Assembly (NCBI GenBank): GCA_009746045.1
Contig: RPFO01000744.1
Location: 927,635-991,634 of the forward strand
DNA: 64,000 nt
Reading direction: 5' to 3'
From: Mesostigma viride
Taxonomy: Eukaryota; Streptophyta; Mesostigmatophyceae; Mesostigmatales; Mesostigmataceae
Below, in pieces: positions 37,950 to 49,100 of this stretch. A program made the position numbers and the translations under genes. The notes under the pieces were generated by a model. It saw only the letters and a list, made by a program, of their open reading frames with translations. It was not told the origin of the DNA and ran no database searches. Numbering within the stretch: position 1 is the stretch's first letter; every line of letters starts with the position of its first letter.

Positions 37950-39290
37950 TGAGTTGGGGTATCTTTGTAAGTACGAGAGTATCTAGCCAAATAATATTTT
38001 CTGGCCCACCCTTGGAAGGAAGCATGCTTATATATCAAATAACACTGGGGACATGTGGTTGGTCATATATGCATGCCCCACATGAGCTATAAATAGCGCC
38101 CCCCCCAGGGGGGTACAGTGCACGTGGGGTTGGAGACATATATAATGCATTATCGACCATTTACACAAATCAGTTGGCCCTGGCCTTTTAAAGGCAGTTT
38201 ATCATAATCATAGGCATGCCATCAATGCTTTCAAAACATGAAATGCCACAGAACTGCACAGGCTAGCTAGCAAACAGCCCAAAATAGCTCAGGCCGTTAT
38301 AACGGTGCAAGTTATTTTGGGACGGTTGCTAGCACTACCGCATAGGTTTACTATCCCAAAGTGGCACAAAACAACAACTAGATGGCAACAAAAGCAATGC
38401 AAACATCATGCCCAGCATATAAGACACAAGACCATGCTAAACAATAGGTGAAAGGCTCATATCAAGGCCTCAAGCACGCGTCAAAGGGCTGGCAAGGAGC
38501 TACATCACTAACGCACCAAATGAATGACAAAACACCTCCACGTTCTTTGCAACAATGAAGAAAACAAAAGGAACAAGTTGGTAATGCTTCCATGCAAACA
38601 GGTATTGGGTATCTCCATGTTTGTCACATGCAATGGACTGCAATATAAGAAGGTGGGCGTTGGCCAGCAAAACAAGAAGCCATGCCTGAAACTGGTCAGA
38701 AAAGAACTTGTCTCGGGCTGTTTTAGCCAGGAAAAGCATTGGGTAATCAACGTTACCATACTACTAACCAATACCAACCGTTATCACGCTATTTCCGTTG
38801 CAGCCTCAGCTAACAGCGACCAAACATGGTCTACAATCTGCTTGACCTGATGGTATTCCACAACCATGACAAGCCGATGCTTACAGGCAGCAAAACAACA
38901 AAATGACGATCACAAGCCCTCGGTTATAACCCTGATATTAGTTATAAACGATAATACAACCAGATACGGTTAACGGAACACGGTAGGAGGCTAGAACGTA
39001 CCAGGTCGGAACAGCAGATTACCTTTCCTGCGGGAGCCAGCACGCCCGATTCATGGACGTAGCCTCGAGCCTTTCCTGGCTGCCAGTTCCAGCAAATCTG
39101 GTTGGTAACAACGTCAAACGTTTATCCATGCGCAAATATCTCGAAAATTTCCGCCTAGCAACATGCAGCACTCGCACTGTCACCGCCTGGCCGCTAACAT
39201 GTTTTGCTGCGCCTACCAGCACCCCGAGACCCATCTACGCATCTTCAAACGTTCCATGGCTAGGGGTATAACGTTTTTATGACCTAAAAA
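37950..39290. other. Unreadable middle part of the L1-like LINE
   Basis: About 1.3 kb of relatively AT-rich DNA between two L1-coding parts. No clear ORF, and no flanking duplication that would mark a separate insert was found. It may be decayed L1 or an old insertion. Confidence 0.4.
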
Positions 39291-41160
39291 TCATGCCTAC
39301 AAAATTTGAGTCCGTTATGTCAAGCCATTCTCTCGTACCAGTCAGTTGTGTGCACCGCCATAGCCGTGCGCGTCAATATTTTTCATGCACGTCGGTCCCG
39401 TTAGACCATGGTACCCCCCTAACTTTGCTCAAGCATATCTCCCTGGCCAATTGTCCAAAGTACGGTCTGAATAGTGCCAGGCGTAGCTTGCGTCTAGATC
39501 TTTCGATCCCCCCAGGTTTGACCGTTAAATTATTATTGGCGCGGCGCCTGGTTCTGCCACAAACTCAGTCCGTTAGAGTGGCGCGAGTTCAACTGGCGCC
39601 ACGAAAACGGACTCAGTACAGTTTAAGGGTTAATGACTTAATCACAGACGCTACTAACAAGCCCCTCGGCACTCTCCACGGACACAACCCGTATGATGGC
39701 TTTCTGCGCGCGTCACCGCCGATTGTCAGGGTGCTGGACCTCTACCTGGGGCACGGCGCTACGTATCGACGGCTCAGCCGCTACGACGAGGTCAGCACTT
39801 GGGTCTCCCACATGCCCTCCCTGCAAGCGTGGCAAACTCTTATAAGTGCGATACCAGCTGCGTGGCATGCATTGATGACTGCCCCACGCAAGCCAATTAT
39901 AACCGGCGACTGGGTTAGCTTCTACGCCGACGGAGTCACGCCTGCGTGCAAGGCCGTTTAGTCGTGACGGTTCTGCCACATGAGGGGCTCCAACTACAAC
40001 TGCTGGAAGCTATTTCTGGCCACAATGGGTGTCTGTATCAACTGTCCACCTTATATGCGTACACGCCAGCTTCCCAGTGTCACCGCATACGCGTAGTCCC
40101 ATGGTCTGTGCCAAGATCTTGCATGATCCAGCCGGACCCCTTATCCCCGGTTGAGAGCATTACATGGCTACACGTGGGCAACACACGGCTCGATCTACTA
40201 CATCTGGACCCGGTTGAATTTGGATGGGTCTTAACCAAGGGGGACATCAGAACCAGCAAATGTATCTTTGAGTACACCGCAGATTGGGGTTATGATATCT
40301 TGTTGCATACGTACCATCAGCCCCATCCGGGCCGAGCCCGCTGGGGAATACATTGGCCGGGCTACACTTGGGTTAAGATGATTACCCTGGCGGTAGACCA
40401 CCCTCTCGTGGACCGCAGGGCCACTGATGTACAACATCTTTTGATGCATAGCTAGGGCGATAGGGGTCTGCGCTACGCTCCATGAGCGTTTTGGTCATGA
40501 TGCATCATGCCTGTGCACGCACCCTAGTGAAACCATTGAGCACAGGTTTCTTTACTGTAATCTCCCTGGGCCGGGGTTTGGACGTGGCTCATTAACATCT
40601 GGGCCGCATGGACGGCATCGCCACCCACTCTCCCAATTAGCGTGCGTACCATCATTTTCGGTATTGCTGGCACACCAGGGACCGAGCTTTCAGTTTCCCA
40701 AGCAGAATGGATATGGCTACGCACTACTATGCTATACGCGATCTGGACCATACGCAACGAGACAGTCTTTAAGGTCCGCGAGGAATATACCCGCGGCGGC
40801 GTAGTCCGGCGCTTTATATACCTATCAGTGCCGAATGCGGCTATGCGCCGCTACTCGGGCTGTTAGCTCAGGAACAACACAGGGTGTGGGACCCAGGGCC
40901 CAACGACAAGCCCAGCCCGCTCCAGCTTTTTCATGATCTACTGGGCCGTAATCAGGTATTCACCAGTATGCCTCATGGCGACATTGCTCGCGGGGTCCAA
41001 TGGCTTCCCTGGTCTAATAACGCGCCCTATTAGCCTTTCACCTGTCACCGCCACACGTGTGTGTGCCCACCTTCATTAGGATTCGCTGATACTCATTTCC
41101 CCTCTCACCTCTTTGGTCCATAATTGGCTAATAAAATATACCCATTTCCCCTTATAATCA

Positions 41161-41753
41161 GGCGGAGCCAATTTTCGGAAGAACCGTTAGGTTCGCCAGA
41201 ATTGGCGAAGCTTATAAGGCCGTACACGTGAGAAAACATAGGAATAGGGGATGAAAATCCGTCAATCCATCCATCCATCCATCCATCCATCCATCCATCC
41301 ATCCATCCATCCATCCATCCATCCATCCATCCATCCATCCATCCATCCATCCATCCATCCATCCATCCATCCATCCATCCATCCATCCATCCATCCATCC
41401 ATCCATCCATCCATCCATCCATCCATCCATCCATCCATCCATCCATCCATCCATCCATCCATCCATCCATCCATCCATCCATCCATCCATCCATCCATCC
41501 ATCCATCCATCCATCCATCCATCCATCCATCCATCCATCCATCCATCCATCCATCCATCCATCCATCCATCCATCCATCCATCCATCCATCCATCCATCC
41601 ATCCATCCATCCATCCATCCATCCATCCATCCATCCATCCATCCATCCATCCATCCATCCATCCATCCATCCATCCATCCATCCATCCATCCACCGAATT
41701 TGTCCCGAATTTGCAAGCATAAGGGTGAGGTTCTTCCGAAAATTGGCTCCGCC
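41161..41753. mobile_element. MITE with expanded ATCC microsatellite
   Basis: A perfect 25-bp inverted repeat starts GGCGGAGCCAATTTTCGG (41,161-41,185 and 41,729-41,753). It is the inverted relative of the DCL intron 11 copy at 10,297-10,512. Confidence 0.75.
41265..41693. repeat. (ATCC)107 microsatellite
   Basis: Nearly pure tetranucleotide of about 430 bp inside the MITE. The HPSI and MDGW frames over it are not genes. Confidence 0.95.
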
Positions 41754-42170
41754 GTAGAGTTTCAACGGGCAAGTTGCAAACACGCACGTTACTTGATTGG
41801 CTAATAAGATATTCCCATTTCCCCGAAAAAAATTTGTTGTTGTGTCCACTATTTCGGGGAAATGGGTATATTTTATTAGCCAATTATGGACCAAAGAGGT
41901 GAGAGGGGAAATGAGTTGTGTCCACTATTCAACCCTGTCGGACCACCGGCGCGGGAAAAAACTCAACGCAGCACATGAGCAGCAGAGAATCTGTAGTGGC
42001 CGAGGGCCGGATACTGTCGTCAGAAAGCAACAAACGTGAGGGCCGGATGTATTCAGTATCGGTGGTACCATCGGGGCACTGTGATGTGGACGGTTGCATC
42101 ATCGGAGTTGCAATCGATCCATACCCTTGTTGTTGTTGGATCCATTACGTACATATTACGGATCAAAACT

Positions 42171-42546
42171 GCCCATGTACGGCGTGGGATTCAACTAACT
42201 AACTAAGTAACGGGTCACAACAGGCAAGATCGCGTGCGGCGCGTCTTGCCACGTCTTGCCCGGCGTTTTAAATCTCTACTGCCCATGTGCGGCGTGGGCA
42301 ACAACAACAACAACAAACAACAACTTGCCCTTGGCTTGATTCCCACGCCGCACATGGGCCCTCAGAGGGTAACCAGCTGGTCGATACGTGGTACCTCTTC
42401 ACCTAATGATATTCCTATTGGTTAATAAAAATACCCATTTACCCGGAAAATTCCCACGCCGCACATGGGCAGCAGAGATTCTCTAGTGGCCGGAAAGAAC
42501 CGGCTTGTTGTTGTTGTTGTTGTTGTTGCCCACGCCGCACATGGGC
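42171..42546. repeat. Cluster of five 18-bp CCCACGCCGCACATGGGC elements
   Basis: Positions 42,171-42,188 and 42,281-42,298 (inverse), then 42,342-42,359, 42,453-42,470 and 42,529-42,546 (direct). AAC/GTT microsatellites lie between them. The second and third copies can pair into an 18-bp stem. A shortened copy is at 36,063. The cluster lies 0.6-1 kb upstream of the giant RING gene. It may be MITE remains or a regulatory array. Confidence 0.75.
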
Positions 42547-43180
42547 AACAAGTCAACAACAGATGGGAAAGAACTGGATAAAATGGACAATTAGTACTTC
42601 TGGAGATTAATTATTGGCGGAAAGTAAAAATATCTTTTTGTTACGACCAATTATTTGAAGCAAAATTTCATAATATCCTCCTTCAACGAGAAAATTATCA
42701 ACAAAAAAAATCCTTGTGACACATGCCGAAGTAACTGCTGCGGGAAAGGAATTCTTCGCGACGTTTTTCGACCAGAAGTAAACCTGACAAGTGACAGTGA
42801 AGGTTGGAAACTGGAAACTGGAAACTCATCCAGAGTCCACGTCGTGTCACGAGGCCAGGACAAAGATAATTGGCTTCATATTCGACTCGGTGACAGGAAC
42901 GAAGAGGCATCCTGCTAAAGGCTTCAAGAAGCCACGGAGAATGTCACGGAGAAGAAACAAATTTGCTTTGGATGTCATAATTTCCCAGCAATTTGTTAAT
43001 TGACCAGCGTTCTTTCTGTAGTGGCCCATGGGGTCGACTGGCTTGATTAATTTGCTCGTTATCGGGAGCAGCGGGCGACTGCCGCGTGAAAAATACCCTT
43101 TTCTGAGCCTTACGAGGACTTTTTTTCCCGGGACGCATCCTGGTTGGGCATGAAGCATAGCCCGCCGTAATTAAGGTAGC
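42547..43180. promoter_or_regulatory. Probable 5' flank of the giant RING gene
   Basis: About 630 bases, much less GC-rich than the following gene, with no convincing ORF. The promoter role is inferred from position. Confidence 0.3.
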
Positions 43181-46100
43181 ATGTCCAGTCCCGGCCTCCC
43201 GGCGGGACAAGGTGGGGATGATCCCGGCCCTAGCTCCAGTCGCAAACGAGAACACGAGGACGACGCCAAGGAGGCCGACGGCGACGCGGCGGGCCCAAGC
43301 ACAGACACCTGCCCGATATGTCTCGAGCCTCTTGGACTATCCGTGAATTCTGACCCATCCGGCTCGCAACGGAAACACCGGCGGGTCGGCACGGCCCTCT
43401 TCACCGGCGAGTGCGGGCACAGCTTTCACTTCAAGTGCATCGAGGCGTCCGTGCTTCACAGCCACCGCAGGTGCCCCGTGTGCCGCGACACGTGGGGTAC
43501 CCTGCCCGCGACACCCCCAACTCCTGCCGTCGGTGCCGGAGGAAACCCTTTTACCCGGATCTGGCCGTTCGCCAACCCGTATTCGAATACCCCGCCGGGT
43601 GGCCGGGAAGAACCCCCCCCGGCGCCGCACGAGAGACACGCCCACGCTGCCCTTCGTCTCTCTGAATTCCTCAACCATCACTGGCGCCGTACAGCCCTCC
43701 AAGACAGTGCCCAACCCCGCCACGCTCCTGATGCTACCGGACCGAGGACGCCCACCGCGGCCATTAATGCCACGGCACGCACCAACGCGGCCAACGCCAC
43801 CGCATACCCTAGCAACGCCTTGGACGTGCGAGCGGCTGCTGCCCGTCGGCACGCTGCGTTGGTGGACGCCGCCGCAAATGCGCAGCTCGCACGGGCGAGG
43901 GCCTTGCTGCTAGGCGAGAGAGGGGCAGATGGCACAGCAGACGGGGCGGCGGCCGGCGCAACAGCTGGGACGGCGACTGGTGCAGCGGCAGGGGGTGTTG
44001 CAGGGGCGGGGTTGGGGGCTGCAGGGGGCGCAGGGGCAGGGGGCGCAGCAGGGGTAGGGGCAGGGGCAGGTGTTGGTACAAGGGCGGCAGGGGGCCCGGG
44101 GGCTGGGCCTTCAGACCCCCATTCGGTGCGCATGGCACGGCTGCGTGCGCAAGAGGCGCTGTGGCGCGGCGCGATCGAGCATAGGCTGCAGCAGGCCCAC
44201 GCGCGAAACCGCCAGCACGCGCGCCAGCTGGCCGAGGCGGTGCAAACCGCCAGGTCAGCAAATTCCGACGCGTTGCGCCTCGGGGGTGCCCTTCACATGG
44301 CGGGGACCAGGCAACCCCCCTCTGCGGATCCCATCTTGAGGGATTTGAGGCTTCCGCCGATGGATGCTTTCGCGACCCCTCAGCTGATGGACCTAACTCA
44401 GCCGGATGATGTACCACTGGAGGGGGGGCCGGACCCGACCTACCCGGGTTCCATCCTGGATGCCGCTTTTGTCGCGATGGAAAGGGATGGCGCGAGACCG
44501 GCGGCCGGCGGGCCTGGCTCGAGGGTATGGCGGGATCAGCTGTTCCGAGAATCGGCGGCGAGGGGGCGTACGGCGGACACCCAGCATCCGTCACTCACAC
44601 TCCCAAGACCAGGTGAGCAAACAACGGGGATGCCTGCCAACCCAGACCCGTCACTTGCGAGGCCAGCAGAGGCAGCGGTAGGGGCGCCCGAGAGCCCAAA
44701 CCACCCGGCACTGAGGAGGTCAGCCGAGCTTGCGAGGCAGACACGGTACGCGTCACTGGCAAGGGCATATTGGCAGGACGCTGGCGGTGGCCGGGATGCA
44801 GCGCTGGGGTCACCTGACACCCAGCGTCCGTCACTCACGGGCACCCAGCATCCGTCACTTACAGGGACCCAGCATCCGTCACCTACAGGGACCCAGCATC
44901 CGTCACTCAGGAGGCAAGCAGATCGAGTGGGCCGGGCTTCAGGGGAGGGCGGCTCGGCGGGGGGTGGGGGGACACTTGAGACCCAGCATCCGCCACAACC
45001 CACTCGCACTGGCCTGCGGGTGCCAACAGGGGCGAGGGGAGTGGGGGGGGATGAACCGTGCCTCACGGTGAGGGCCTCCCCTGTGGAAATCTTGGAGGTA
45101 AGAAATGGTTCCCCTACGGTTGGTGGCTCGCCACGCATCGCCCTACCTGACCGCCAAGGGCAAGGGCAAGGACATGGGCAAGAGCAAAGGGGGGCCCAGG
45201 GGGCAGGTCAGGGTGCGACACAAAGCCTAGCACAGGGGCAAGGGCCAGCAGGCGCAGCCGCAGATCAGGACCGCGTCCGAGTCCCATTGGACGAGGGACG
45301 GCGGGAGCTGGCGCGGGCGGAAAGAGAACTCCTTGCTTTGAGGAGGCGCAATCCCCGTGAGTACTGGCGGTCGTCACTTGGCGGTGCGAGCCGGGCAGGG
45401 CCAGGGCGGCATCCCAGCCTGGAGGAGCTCTGGTCGGAGCTTACGGGTGGCAGGCAGGCACAGTCACCGGTGGTTGACGGGGACACTGGGCGTGGCGGTC
45501 TGGATAGCCCTCGTGGTGGGCGGGGTGGCCCATCTGGCCGGCTGGCCATCCGAGTGACTAGGAGGCAAACTGGGCGCATGCAGGGGGGTGCGGAGAAGGA
45601 TGCCAGTTCGCATGGGGGCGCGGGTGGGGGTGTTTCAAGGGTTGGGGACGCGGAAGGCATGGGCGAATCAGGTGTGGTTGGGGGAGGAGGTGCGGGCGGT
45701 GCGGCAGTTGGCACAGGCGCTGGGGCTGCAGGTGCAGATGCCAGAGGTAATGAGAGGAGACGGGAGAGGGAGGTCATGGGTGCGGACGGGCAGGGGCCTC
45801 GTCTTAGCCAGGTTATGCGTCCCTTGCGTTCGTCGTATCTGCGGATTCCGGACAACCATGATGCCACCGCCCGCGCCGACAATCATACCACTGTTATCCG
45901 CAACAACAACAATCACATGGACCACCGCGCCACCACCACCAACAACAACAATAACAACAACGACAACAATAACAACGACAATGGTGATGGCGGCGGTCCA
46001 TCGGCGGCCAGGACCCAGGGCTTAAAGGCGGCCCGTGCAAGCCTGGCGATGCGTACACGGTTTGCGCGAGCGGCACGGCACATGAGCGGGATGGGCGGGG

Positions 46101-49100
46101 AGAGGCCAGCAGTTGGTCCAGAAGGCAATGCAGCGAGCGGCAGTCGCGGTGACCGCGGTGCCAGTGCCGACGCCAACACTCATTACGATAACAATGCCAA
46201 TACGAGCGGCAATGCCAATGTCAACACAAAGGGCAATGGTAATGGCAATTCTAACACCACCGCCGACGCCAATGGCAACGCCAACGCCAACGGGGCTTTG
46301 TCTCCCGCTCTGGCACGCGCGAGCCGTCCCCGCTGCACCCGGGGCCATACCGCCCCAATGCTGGCATCCGCGGCAACGGCGCCACCTCCCGCTGCATCTG
46401 CCCTGATGACAGCGCCACCTGCAACGACAGCCATTCTCCCTGCCGCACCTGCGACAGCCACGCCACCCGCAGCAGCAACCACGCCACCCGTGGAAAGTGG
46501 CAACCCCCCCCCGGGGTCTACAACCACGCCGCCCACGTCGATGCGACCTCTGGCCTCTAGCTACGATGAAAGCAATCGTGCAAGCCCAGGGGCCCGTTCA
46601 CGCACCACGCCCCCTCGCCGTGCGGTTGGCGGCACCCTGGCAGGGCCATTGAGGTCCGTGATGACGCGGTCCGGGGGAGAGGGTCTGCTGGCACAGGCGT
46701 TGCAGGCGCTGGCAGCGGCTGGGGGGACAGCGACGGCAGTTGCGACAGCCGTGGCATCCGATTCTGGTAATGCTGCCGCCGTACCGGCGGCTAATGCTCC
46801 GGATGCCGGTTCCCCCCCTGCTACTACTGCACGGGATGTGCATGCTATTAACGCCAGTTCTGCCAATCATGTTGCTGCATCGGTGGCTATTGGAAATGCT
46901 AACCATGCTGGTCCACCTGGCGGTGCAGCAGCGCCGGCTCATAATGCCAATGCCCATAATGCCCGTGCTGCCGATGCTGATGCCGATGCTGCTGCTGCCC
47001 CGGGTGCCAGCGCCAGTAACGCCGGGTCCCCCAATGCTTTAGCGCCTGCAAAAGACGGTGCTCACGACGCCGGCGCATCCGATGTTAATGCTGGTAACGC
47101 CGGTTCCAGTAATGCCGTGACGCCAGGGGCCAGGCCCGGGGCTGGCAGCCCTGCCGCGGCGCCCGGGAGTTGCCGCTTGCATCCGCGCGGGTGCACGTGT
47201 TACCTGCCAGGGCTGGCGGGCCTCTTCACGTATGGCAGTAGCCATGTGGGCGGCAGTACTAGTAGACCTGGGGGTGGCAGGAGCCGGCGTGGCCGGCGGA
47301 TGTCCCTGCAAGATTGGTTGGAAGAGGAGCTAGCAGGCGACGCCAGCACACCGCAGGCAGCGGCCAGAACCAGCACCCCCCAGGCGAATGACCGACCCAG
47401 CACCCCACAAATCAATGGCAGACCTGGCACTCGGCAAGACGTGGCCAGACCCAGCAATCCTAACACCGCTACCACCAGTGCCAGCAGTGCCGCACAAGGA
47501 GCTGCCGGCAGGAGCAGTCCCCCCGCCATCGGCGCCGACGAGAATCCGCAGATTCCATCCGCGGCCACCAGCGGAGGAGCAAGCAGTAGCCGGGGCACCA
47601 GCAACGTGCCCCAGTGCGCCACCGCCATGGGTAGTCCACCGGATGCTCGGGTGGGTGGTCCTCCTGGTACGAATACGGTCGATCCATTGATTGCCAGTGT
47701 TGGCGGTCGACCCCCCACCATGTTGGGTAGACCACCGAGTGCCATGGGGGCTGACCCTTCTCCTCCGCTGGCATCCGGCACCACCCGTGCCTCCCTGGAT
47801 TCCGTCCCCACGAGCCTCTCGAGCCTCTCCCGCTACATCCTTGAGAGGATGGGGGTTCGTGGGAGGCATGCGCGAGGTAGCCAAGCCCAGGGTCTCCCAG
47901 GGCTGTCTCCCCCGCAGCCATCATCGGCTCTCTCGGAGCGCACCACCCCGCCCGCTCAGTCCGGGACCCCAGCAGGAGGAGGACATCGTCGGCGGCTCTC
48001 TCTGGGGGTTCGAGAAGAAGCAGGGGACGGCGGACAAGTGGAAGGGGGTCAGGAACAGGCTGTGGTGGGGGCACTGACGGGTCGTTCCGAGCGGTCCACC
48101 GTGCACATCGCGGAGCGGATGACCCCGCCCACGCCCTCGTCGGAGCGTCGGACCTGGCGGTCTCCCGCGGCGCGTGCGGCAGGGGACGGCGACTCGGGTG
48201 AAGAGCGGGGTTCTCCCATGCAACGTGCGGCCGCGCTGCGGGGCGAGCAGAGGTCCCAGCTGTATCGGGACTTGGTTTCAGACTTGGACAACCCTGGGCT
48301 GGAGGCGCTCGCCCGCAGGGTGCTCTCCCAGTTGTCGGAATTAGAGGCGCTCAACGGTGCTCCTGAAAACGGCGGGCCCTTGGCCACGCGCGCGACAGCT
48401 GCTGGAATGGACGGGACCCTCCGCTCGCTGATGTCCGCGAGGACGCGGAGGGATCGGGATGTGGTTGGGGCGCAGCGACGGGACCGGGCGACAGTGGATG
48501 GGGGGATGGGTGCCGGGTCTACTGCCCCCGGGTCTAGTTCTGCTGATAGGTCTATTCCTGCCGCCAGCATTTCTACTGCCGTGGGGTCTATTCCTGCTGG
48601 CTGTGCGGGTGCTGGATCAGCTCCCACCGAGTCTATTGCCGCCAGGGATACTGCCACTGGGGGGGCTGCGGCCGGGTCTACTGCTGTCGGAATCGCGGCT
48701 GCCGGGGCCAGTGCCGGTGGATCAAGGGCTGCCAGGTCCATGGCTCCGGCTACCGGGGAAGGGATGGCCCGGTCTTCTGCTGGTGGGGGTCCCGCTGGCG
48801 GGGACACGGCTCCCATGCCGGCTGCAAGTCGGGGTGCAGCTGGCAGGACGACGGATGCGACGCATGCGGAGGCGGTCAGGGAGATCTTGACGCGGTTGGT
48901 GGGCGGTGACAGGGAGGGGGGCATCGCTGCCACCCCTGCCACCATGACCCCCCGAACAACCACGGCAAGTCCTGCTGCCGCGATTACCCTGACTCCCCCT
49001 GGTACCTACGTCCCTACCGCCGCCACCACTGCTGCCCCCGCCACTGTCGCTACGGCTTCTGCTACCACCGCCACCGCCGACGCTACGGCTGCTGCCACCA

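Larger units (their letters stand above)
36154..41035 (+). mobile_element. L1-like LINE, ORF2 remains
   Basis: Plus-strand RT blocks: VSGRWAESALILLYKKGD, KNYRPIRLLTVAYKI, FWDFEKAFDRMCWEYL, SLPQGDCMSP and AYVDDTTN (YVDD near 36,857). After a SINE-like insert (37,138-37,313) the thumb region goes on: MSLRGRTLIVNQLLFSKVLYY. Further parts (39,293-40,455) and a zf-RVT-like end (HRFLYC near 40,540, then LYAIWTIRNETVF) complete an ORF2. Several frames are used and about 1.3 kb at 37.95-39.29 is poorly readable, so the copy is not intact. No ORF1 or endonuclease is present, which fits 5' truncation. Confidence 0.75.
41091..41916. mobile_element. Element with perfect 61-bp terminal inverted repeats
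   Basis: The left end starts ACTCATTTCCCCTCTCACCT (41,091-41,151) and the right end is its exact inverse (41,856-41,916). It encloses the MITE with expanded ATCC. A third partial copy of the end sequence (36,186-36,228) lies left of the L1-like LINE and lacks a 34-bp part. No clear target duplication is seen. Confidence 0.65.
36042..42213. mobile_element. Composite region bounded by 33-bp imperfect inverted repeats
   Basis: Left end CCGTTAGTTAGTTAGTTGAA with CCCACGCCGCAC following (36,042-36,074); the right end is the inverse at about 42,176-42,213. Inside lie an L1-like LINE, a SINE-like insert and a MITE with expanded ATCC. The inverted repeats may belong to one old element that took up the others, or to two separate copies; I cannot decide. 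Confidence 0.4.

Noticed and set aside
38500-38850. Frames of 80-110 codons on both strands
   Set aside because: Overlapping, without motif, in the unreadable middle part of the L1-like LINE.
36140-41123. Direct repeats of about 85 bp on both sides of the L1-like LINE, considered as LTRs
   Set aside because: The repeats are ends of the inverted-repeat/MITE family, one is internally deleted, and the enclosed RT is of the L1 type with a zf-RVT end; no LTR-element protein is present.
41251-41757. Open frames of 150-220 codons over the ATCC array (HPSI, MDGW repeats)
   Set aside because: They are frames through a pure tetranucleotide repeat on both strands, with no unique sequence.
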